Below are positions 6,652 to 11,269 of a stretch of 11,269 nucleotides of DNA, one piece after another (within the stretch, counting starts at the first letter, position 1; the number at the start of each line of letters is the position of its first letter). Source of the stretch: Bryobacterales bacterium (GTDB taxonomy: Bacteria; Acidobacteriota; Terriglobia; Bryobacterales; Bryobacteraceae). Both the position numbers and the translations under genes were made by a program. Location: the NCBI GenBank assembly GCA_003132905.1, contig PKZC01000244.1, positions 2,497-13,765 of the forward strand. The letters run 5' to 3'. A model generated the notes under the pieces. The model saw only the letters and a program-made list of their open reading frames with translations, was not told the origin of the DNA and made no database searches.

Positions 6652-8050
6652 TGCCGCTTGTCAAGGCTGGCGTCCTCGGGCTGATTGCGACAGGATTGCG
6701 ACCAAAGATCAAGTCAAGCAGCCAGTCGCTTAGGATGCGCGCTTTCTGGCCAGAGCCCGGCATCTTAGTCAGGTATGTTGCACGCCACATGGCCCAGGCA
6801 AGCAAGCCAGAAAAGTTATGCCCATAAATCCTGGCGACGCCCGCGTGCTTTCCGACCAGTGCCAATTCACCCACAGGCTTGTACCGGAAAGGAGTGGCTT
6901 TCCTGCCGCGCAGCGTGGCAGCAATGTTGCACGCCACCAGCTTTCCTTCTCGAGTAGCATTCTGGGCGGTAGGAGCGTATGTTCCTTTACCATTGGCATG
7001 TGGAACTTCAGCGCAGTCGCCGAGAGCCCAGATTCCCTGGTGCCCTACCACCTGGCAACAGGTGTTGACTTTGATTCCGTCATGCTTGCCCTTCTCACAC
7101 GCAAGCTGTTCGACAAGAGGGTTGGGCTTCACTCCCGCAGTCCAGATCAAAGTGCGGGCCGGTATGCGTTCACCACCCTCTACTTCGACATAAGTCTTGT
7201 CTGCGCCCGAGATCTTGGTCTTCATCCTGATCTCTACTCCCCGCTCTTTGAGCTCGCTACACGCGTAAGCGGCAAGGTGGGGGGTGATTTCGGTAAGCAG
7301 GCGATCACCTGGATTTATCAGGATGGTTCGAATTTCGTCGCCCGGGACTTTCGGGTACTTGCGGAGACTGTCGCGAAGTAAGCCGTTCAAAGCCGCTGTC
7401 GTCTCCACTCCACTGAAGCCGCCGCCAGCAACGACGAAAGTTAAGAGCTCTTTCCGTTTGCCGGGATCCTCTTCGACGGACGCTTGCTCCAGACACGCCA
7501 GGGTGCGGTCACAGACAGCGACTGCATCTTCCAGCTTCTTCATCGGAATCGCAATTTCCGCCAGACCGGGAATGTCGTGGAAGTTCGTTACCGATCCAAT
7601 CGCAATGACGATGTGATCGGCCTGATATTGCTTCGGGGTCAGATCGCTTCCCTTTCGGCCCCGCTTCACATCCACCGTTTTCTTTATGAGGTCGATGCTG
7701 GTGACCGTCCCCTCGATAAACTGAATACGTGCTGAGACATGGTCCACCGGGTGAACGATGTGGCGGCTATCGAGCTCTCCTCCAGCCGCTTCCGCAAGCA
7801 GGGGGGTGAAGAGAAGAAAGTTGTCCTCATCAATGAGAAGAATATCGCCATTGCTCGGGTCCGGAAGCAATCGCGCCAGCTCGCATGCCGCGGCAAGTCC
7901 CGCAAAACCAGCGCCGACAATAATGAAGGTTTTGCCGTTCGCCCGCCCCTTGTTCCGCCAGATCTCAGAGCCGTCGGCGAAAGCTTTGCCAGCCAGATAG
8001 CCAAGCGCGACACCGCCTCCTGCGTAGGCTAACTTCTTTAACGCGCCCAT
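6641..8050 (-). CDS. ndh: Type II NADH dehydrogenase (NDH-2), FAD-dependent, with N-terminal hydrophobic extension
   Basis: Single-subunit, non-proton-pumping NADH:quinone oxidoreductase of 469 residues. Two Rossmann folds are clear: FAD-binding FIIVGAGFAGLAAA (42-55) and NADH-binding FVVAGGGFSGVETT (205-218), with E216 in the usual NDH-2 position. WALGDCAEVP (341-350) and PTAQNATREGK (360-370) are the conserved FAD and quinone-side motifs. The C-terminal WRATYLTKMPG and the following amphipathic stretch are the expected membrane-attachment region. Ahead of the first Rossmann fold is a ~40-residue extension with the hydrophobic, Gly/Ala-rich segment LAYAGGGVALGYLAGKAF, a possible extra membrane anchor. 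The ATG at 8050-8048 comes 5 nt after the SDR stop, and the end overlaps the GMC start by 11 nt. In context it would reoxidise NADH made by the glucose dehydrogenase. An alternative is another pyridine nucleotide-disulfide flavoenzyme, which is less likely. Confidence 0.9.
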   Translation of the reverse strand: MGALKKLAYAGGGVALGYLAGKAFADGSEIWRNKGRANGKTFIIVGAGFAGLAAACELARLLPDPSNGDILLIDEDNFLLFTPLLAEAAGGELDSRHIVHPVDHVSARIQFIEGTVTSIDLIKKTVDVKRGRKGSDLTPKQYQADHIVIAIGSVTNFHDIPGLAEIAIPMKKLEDAVAVCDRTLACLEQASVEEDPGKRKELLTFVVAGGGFSGVETTAALNGLLRDSLRKYPKVPGDEIRTILINPGDRLLTEITPHLAAYACSELKERGVEIRMKTKISGADKTYVEVEGGERIPARTLIWTAGVKPNPLVEQLACEKGKHDGIKVNTCCQVVGHQGIWALGDCAEVPHANGKGTYAPTAQNATREGKLVACNIAATLRGRKATPFRYKPVGELALVGKHAGVARIYGHNFSGLLAWAMWRATYLTKMPGSGQKARILSDWLLDLIFGRNPVAISPRTPALTSGNDI

Positions 8051-8055
8051 GAGAG

Positions 8056-8823
8056 TCAGTAACTACCCGACTGCCGCAACATCCCGCCATCGATGAAATA
8101 TGTGGACCCCGTAATATACGCCGCCTCGTCCGATGCCAGATACACAGCCAACCCGGCAATCTCCTCCGGCTTGCCCCAACGCTTCAGCGGAATTTCGCTC
8201 ATTAGCTCCCTCTCCATTTCAGGCATGGCTTCCACATCGGCATCGATCGGTGTAAATACCGCTCCGGGGCCGATGTTGTTCACAGCGATTTTGTCTTTCG
8301 CTAACTCGACAGCGATCGTTCTGGTTAGCATTCGCAAGCCTCCTTTACTCACGCATTAGGCTGCGTTCGTGGGCATGGGGAGATCCTCATGAACAGACGA
8401 GATATTGATCAGACGGCCGCCGTGTCCCTGCCGAATCATCTGACGAGCAGACACTTGCGAAACCAGAAAAGGCCCAATCAGGTTGATATCCAGAATCTTC
8501 TGCAGCTCTTCGAGCGGATAGTCCACGAACGCGAGTTTTTTCTCGACTCCCGCATTGTTGACGACAATGTCAAGCTTGCCGAAGGCCTTCACGGCGCCAT
8601 CGATCAAATTCTGGACTTGGTCGGGCTTCGAGATGTCAGCGGCTACTGCGACACTTTTCCCACCGAAGGCAGCGATCTGCTCCTGAGTCTTGCTCGCCAC
8701 ATCCGGCTTTCCGATGTAATCGACGACCACGGCGGCCCCTTCCCGTGCAAAGCGAACGGCGATCGCCTGGCCGATCCCGGTTGCTGCACCCGTCACAATC
8801 GCAACTTTGTCTTGTAAACGCAT
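8056..8823 (-). pseudogene. Glucose 1-dehydrogenase-like SDR, interrupted by an in-frame TAA at the catalytic tyrosine
   Basis: Classical short-chain dehydrogenase/reductase of 255 codons if read through. It has the cofactor motif TGAATGIG (11-18), NNAG (89-92), N114 (INLIG), the catalytic serine S143 (NISSVHE) and lysine K160 (VSKGG), then VNNIGPGAVFTPIDAD and an IDGGM ending. SSVHE, NNAGVE and the NNIGPGA...TPI block resemble Bacillus-type glucose 1-dehydrogenase, which oxidises glucose to gluconolactone. Codon 156, where the YxxxK tyrosine belongs, is TAA. Flanking codons stay in frame (TNAA, stop, CVSKGG), so one base change of TAC or TAT explains it. As read, it yields a 155-residue product (8356-8823), lacking half of the active site. 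A downstream GTG at 8352 could begin a 98-residue piece but has no ribosome binding site. It is the first gene of the operon. D35 after beta-2 may favour NAD+. Function lost, or sequencing error. Confidence 0.88.
8356..8358 (-). other. In-frame TAA replacing the catalytic Tyr codon of the SDR
   Basis: The minus strand reads GCC TAA TGC GTG AGT AAA. With Tyr in place of the stop this is A-Y-C-V-S-K, a perfect YxxxK with the serine 13 residues before it, as in classical SDRs. No other stop or frameshift is present in the 255-codon frame. Confidence 0.9.
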
Positions 8824-8856
8824 TTGAGTATGTCGTTTTTCCGATCGGTCTTAGAT

Positions 8857-8886
8857 TTAGTAATCCGTGGCCGACCCCAGCGTAAA
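8857..8886 (-). promoter_or_regulatory. Weak candidate sigma-70-type promoter of the operon
   Basis: On the minus strand TTTACG (8886-8881) and TACTAA (8862-8857) are separated by 18 nt. They lie about 34 nt or more upstream of the SDR ATG. Both hexamers are poor matches to consensus. The CCGATCGG palindrome lies just downstream of the -10-like element, where a repressor would block it. Confidence 0.2.
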
Positions 8887-9021
8887 AGGGTTCTCGTTCA
8901 GAGGACCGGATCCGCACACGGCCGAACGGCACGCGCTAGGATCAGCCCCCAGCGGTTAGAGGCTCGGGCGAGGAAAATATGTCACACTGCGGCCGACCGT
9001 ATCCAACTCCGACGCAGCCGT

Positions 9022-9031
9022 ACCGATCGGT
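9022..9031. repeat. Palindrome ACCGATCGGT, candidate operator
   Basis: Perfect 10-bp palindrome about 180 bp upstream of the response regulator. Its core CCGATCGG recurs at 8841-8848 just upstream of the SDR start. A 12-bp version lies inside the GMC gene at 5598-5609. Two copies in one non-coding region hint at a binding site, but GATC-containing palindromes can arise by chance. Confidence 0.3.
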
Positions 9032-9082
9032 TCCCGACCCAGCCTTCCAATGCGCCCACGTCTTCACTGTAGGAGAATCGTC

Positions 9083-9100
9083 GTCAAAACGGTGTCAAAA
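9083..9100 (+). repeat. Direct repeat GTCAAAA with 11-bp period
   Basis: GTCAAAA at 9083-9089 and again at 9094-9100, an 11-bp period placing both copies on the same DNA face. This spacing is typical of sites bound by OmpR/PhoB-type regulators as tandem dimers. It lies about 110 bp before the response regulator start. Confidence 0.3.
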
Positions 9101-9210
9101 AGAGACTGAACCGGCTGCGTTCAGGGGCTGCGCTGGTCTCGCGGATGTCGGCATCCTCGCATTCCATTCGGATGATGCAGTATCCTGGCGGTCGAGGCCG
9201 CACTTAACAC

Positions 9211-9861
9211 TTGGGACAGATTCGCATCCTGCTCGCTGACGATCACACCATCATTCGGTCGGGCTTGCGTCTGGTACTCGAGCAGCAGCCCGACTTCAAA
9301 GTTGTAGCGGAGGCTGGCGACGGGCGGGAAGCCGTCGACCTGGTGTCGAAACAACATCCGGACGTCGCCGTTCTCGATATCGGTATGCCACAACTCAACG
9401 GGATCGAGGCAACTCAGCAAATCGCCGACAAGACACCCCAGACACAAGTAGTCATTCTCAGCATGCACTCGGATGAAGGCTACGTCCTGAGGGCCCTGAA
9501 AGCCGGGGCGCGGGCGTACATTCTGAAGAACTCGGCGGAGGCCGATCTGATACGAGCCGTGCGAACGGTTGCCGACGGAAAATCGTTCTTCAGCCCGGTG
9601 ATCAGCAAGATGCTGCTGGAGGATTATGTTCGCCAGATACGAGACAAGCAAGTTGAGGATCGCTACGATCTTCTGACTTCACGCGAACGCGAGATCCTGC
9701 AACTTCTTGCGGAAGGCAGAACCAACAAGGAAGTTGCCAACCTCCTTCAGTTGAGCGTCCACACCGTCGACGCGCACCGCGGCAACATACTCCAAAAGCT
9801 GAACCTGCACGGAGTGCCTGAGATGATCCTCTACGCTGTGAGGAAAGGGATCATTCAGTAG
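9211..9861 (+). CDS. NarL/FixJ-family response regulator (REC + LuxR-type HTH)
   Basis: Two-component response regulator of 216 residues. The receiver domain (about 4-120) has the acidic pair D10-D11 (LLADDH), phospho-acceptor D56 (VLDIGMP), S84 in the switch position (VILSMHS) and K106 (YILKNSA). After a linker, residues ~152-214 are a LuxR/NarL helix-turn-helix: LTSREREILQLLAEG, TNKEVANLLQLSVHTVDAH, then NILQKLNLHG. The start is TTG at 9211. An in-frame TAA at 9205-9207 lies two codons upstream and no ATG lies near, so TTG is the only sensible start; GAGG at 9194-9197 is a possible, somewhat distant, ribosome binding site. It is divergent from the oxidation operon and converges with a HisKA_3 kinase gene, its likely partner. 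DNA targets may include the shared 8824-9210 region (inference). Confidence 0.95.
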   Translation: MGQIRILLADDHTIIRSGLRLVLEQQPDFKVVAEAGDGREAVDLVSKQHPDVAVLDIGMPQLNGIEATQQIADKTPQTQVVILSMHSDEGYVLRALKAGARAYILKNSAEADLIRAVRTVADGKSFFSPVISKMLLEDYVRQIRDKQVEDRYDLLTSREREILQLLAEGRTNKEVANLLQLSVHTVDAHRGNILQKLNLHGVPEMILYAVRKGIIQ

Positions 9862-11242
9862 CGGCCGCCACCGCGTTCGGGATGGTGACTTTCAGCACTG
9901 TACCCTTTCCGGACGCGGACTGGACCTCGAGCCGCCCTCCGAGTTGTCTGACCCGCTCTTCCATCCCCAGCATTCCAAGCCCTCGCGTCTTTTCGGGATC
10001 GAATCCGGATCCATCGTCTTCAACGCTCAGAACCAATGAGCCGGCGTCTTGGCGTACTGTGACCACGGCGCTTTTCGCCCCGGAATGACGGAACACATTT
10101 TGAAGCGCCTCCTGCGCGACACGGTAGATACAGGTGCGCATTTCGTCAGGCAGTGAATCCGAAACGTTGTCGGCTGCAACCGCGATCTTGACGCCGCTAC
10201 GGCGGGAGACTTCTCGTGCTTGCCATTCCAGGGCCGGCATCAGGCCAAGATCGTCCAGCATGGAAGGGCGCAGCAGGAGGGCGATATCGCGGATCGAATT
10301 GACGCTCGAATCGGCGAACTTTCGAATATTGTCCAAGTACCGTAGACTGACCGCGTCATCCGCTTGGATCCGTTTCGCCAGATTGGCGGCCTCCACGAGC
10401 AGTGCGTTCAGGGTCTGCCCCACTTGATCGTGAAGTTCCCGCGAGATGGTGCGGCGCTCTGTTTCCTGCGCATCCACGAGCCTTGCCGACAGTTGCTCCA
10501 ATGCTCCGCGCGCCTTGAGAACCTCCTGGTACCGGCTGCTGTTCTGTCCCTCAATCCGGATGATATAGAGCAAACACCCAGCGGCAAGCAGAAGGGCCGT
10601 CCCCAATGCCAGGTTGAGCGCCCTGCTCAGCCCGGCGCCCAGGTGCTCGAATTCGCTTTGAATCTCGACTTCCGTCGAAGCGGCCTGTTTAGTGTCGATA
10701 CCTTGCAACTGGGTAGTGATTTCAACGATGGAGGTCCTCAGCGGAAGAATCTCGTCATGGTAGAAGGACGGGCTCCGAGCTGTTCTGGTCGACGCCGAAC
10801 TCATGGCGCGGCTGATGTACTGCCAATGCCGATTCAGCAAATCTTCCAACCGTTTTACTTGAGCCTCCTCATCCAGGGTGCTCGACCGATAGTTTGCTAA
10901 ATCGGATGATGAGCGAGACCAAGCATCACGGATTTCCGCAAGGTCGACCTGCGATCTTGGTTGGTCCGAATCCAGGAGATAGTCTCCCAGGTAGGCGTGC
11001 GTGAGCAAGATGGAGGTGCGAATGGACGCCAGATGATTGGTACGCTGGAGCGCCGCGTCTCGGAGCAATCTGTTTTCAGTCCGCATTGCTCTCAGCAAAT
11101 CGACCGCATCGATGGTCGCAAGGAGAAAGACTATGGCCATACCGCCAAACCCGATTATCAGAGCAAGACGCAGGCCCCGAGCGGCCTGATCGTCCCCGGC
11201 CGTAGTGGTTCGTGCCCTCTTCCAAAAATACAAAGCCTTCAC
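9851..11242 (-). CDS. HisKA_3 (NarX/DegS-type) sensor histidine kinase
   Basis: Membrane sensor kinase of 463 residues. A first transmembrane helix (~24-44) and a second (~208-229) flank an extracytoplasmic, all-helical region of ~160 residues resembling four-helix-bundle or CHASE3-type sensors. A short coiled coil (~235-260) leads to the HisKA_3 dimerisation domain, with phospho-acceptor H271 in ETERRTISRELHDQVGQ. The HATPase domain follows: N-box EALQNVFRHS (378-387), G1 DDGSGFD (409-415), and G2 RGLGMLGMEER. This type pairs with NarL/FixJ regulators such as the one encoded opposite. The start taken is GTG at 11242-11240 with AGGG just upstream. The frame is open to the window edge with no ATG, so a start beyond the window is possible. 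Its 3' end overlaps the regulator gene by 11 bp on the opposite strand. The signal sensed is unknown. Confidence 0.92.
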   Translation of the reverse strand: MKALYFWKRARTTTAGDDQAARGLRLALIIGFGGMAIVFLLATIDAVDLLRAMRTENRLLRDAALQRTNHLASIRTSILLTHAYLGDYLLDSDQPRSQVDLAEIRDAWSRSSSDLANYRSSTLDEEAQVKRLEDLLNRHWQYISRAMSSASTRTARSPSFYHDEILPLRTSIVEITTQLQGIDTKQAASTEVEIQSEFEHLGAGLSRALNLALGTALLLAAGCLLYIIRIEGQNSSRYQEVLKARGALEQLSARLVDAQETERRTISRELHDQVGQTLNALLVEAANLAKRIQADDAVSLRYLDNIRKFADSSVNSIRDIALLLRPSMLDDLGLMPALEWQAREVSRRSGVKIAVAADNVSDSLPDEMRTCIYRVAQEALQNVFRHSGAKSAVVTVRQDAGSLVLSVEDDGSGFDPEKTRGLGMLGMEERVRQLGGRLEVQSASGKGTVLKVTIPNAVAAATE

Positions 11243-11269
11243 CTCGGCCCTAGTACATCGTACAGATAG

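Larger units (their letters stand above)
830..8823 (-). other. Six-gene operon for glucan-to-gluconate oxidation
   Basis: Order of transcription: SDR glucose dehydrogenase, NDH-2, GMC oxidoreductase, EamA transporter, SMP-30 lactonase, GH15 glucoamylase. Junctions: 5 nt gap, 11 nt overlap, 4 nt overlap (TTGA), 4 nt overlap (ATGA), 22 nt gap. No internal terminator-like hairpin was noticed at the junctions. One mRNA from a promoter in 8824-9210 is the simplest reading. The pathway link is inferred from family functions. Confidence 0.8.
8824..9210. promoter_or_regulatory. Divergent regulatory region between the operon and the response regulator gene
   Basis: 387 bp with no plausible gene, separating the leftward operon from the rightward response regulator. 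It holds two copies of CCGATCGGT (8841-8849 and 9023-9031), the second within the 10-bp palindrome ACCGATCGGT (9022-9031). It also has GGCCGACC twice (8869-8876 and 8991-8998) and a GTCAAAA direct repeat with 11-bp period (9083-9089 and 9094-9100). Both promoters must lie here if the two units are transcribed separately. Confidence 0.6.

Noticed and set aside
8056..8352. 98-residue separate gene starting at GTG 8352
   Set aside because: It is the C-terminal part of the SDR, in the same frame as the N-terminal part, without a ribosome binding site; treated as part of the interrupted gene.
8824..9072. Short plus-strand open frames in the divergent region
   Set aside because: No ribosome binding site, no domain, Arg-rich random-looking translation; the region is better read as regulatory.
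9121..9651. 176-codon open frame antisense to the response regulator
   Set aside because: It mirrors a strongly conserved REC-LuxR gene on the plus strand; its translation resembles nothing and it is explained as an antisense shadow.

Overview
The window is moderately GC-rich, densely coding bacterial chromosome. It looks like a soil or plant-associated member of the Acidobacteriota. That placement is an inference from family resemblance only: the Crp-type regulator, the signal-peptide-less GH15 glucoamylase with an N-terminal glucodextranase-like domain, and the NarL-type two-component system. There is no rRNA, tRNA, insertion sequence or CRISPR array in view.

Layout. (1) 1-409, minus: the first 136 codons of a Crp/Fnr-type regulator that runs off the left edge. 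(2) 410-829: about 420 bp with no convincing gene, holding the Crp upstream region and a short hairpin downstream of the operon. (3) 830-8823, minus: six genes in one tight transcription unit, in order of transcription: glucose 1-dehydrogenase-like SDR (interrupted), type II NADH dehydrogenase, GMC flavoprotein oxidoreductase, EamA/DMT transporter, SMP-30 gluconolactonase, GH15 glucoamylase. Gaps run from an 11-nt overlap to 22 nt, and two junctions are 4-nt start/stop overlaps. (4) 8824-9210: a 387-bp divergent regulatory region with palindromes and an 11-bp-spaced direct repeat. (5) 9211-9861, plus: a NarL/FixJ response regulator. It meets tail to tail, with an 11-bp overlap, (6) 9851-11242, minus: a HisKA_3-type histidine kinase with an extracytoplasmic helical sensor domain.

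How the genes could work together (inference). Glucoamylase releases glucose from cytoplasmic alpha-glucan. The SDR oxidises glucose to gluconolactone with NAD(P)+. SMP-30 opens the lactone to gluconate. NDH-2 returns NADH electrons to quinone. The GMC flavoenzyme, which carries an unusual four-cysteine cluster, offers a second oxidation step on a sugar or sugar acid. The EamA carrier could move a substrate or product across the membrane. The set reads as a direct, non-phosphorylating glucan-to-gluconate oxidation module feeding the respiratory chain, possibly controlled by the adjacent two-component pair.

The most striking detail is in the SDR. The codon at the position of the catalytic tyrosine of YxxxK is TAA. 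The reading frame is otherwise intact on both sides and full length (255 codons). It is either a one-base inactivating mutation at the key residue, a sequencing error, or, much less likely, a recoded stop.
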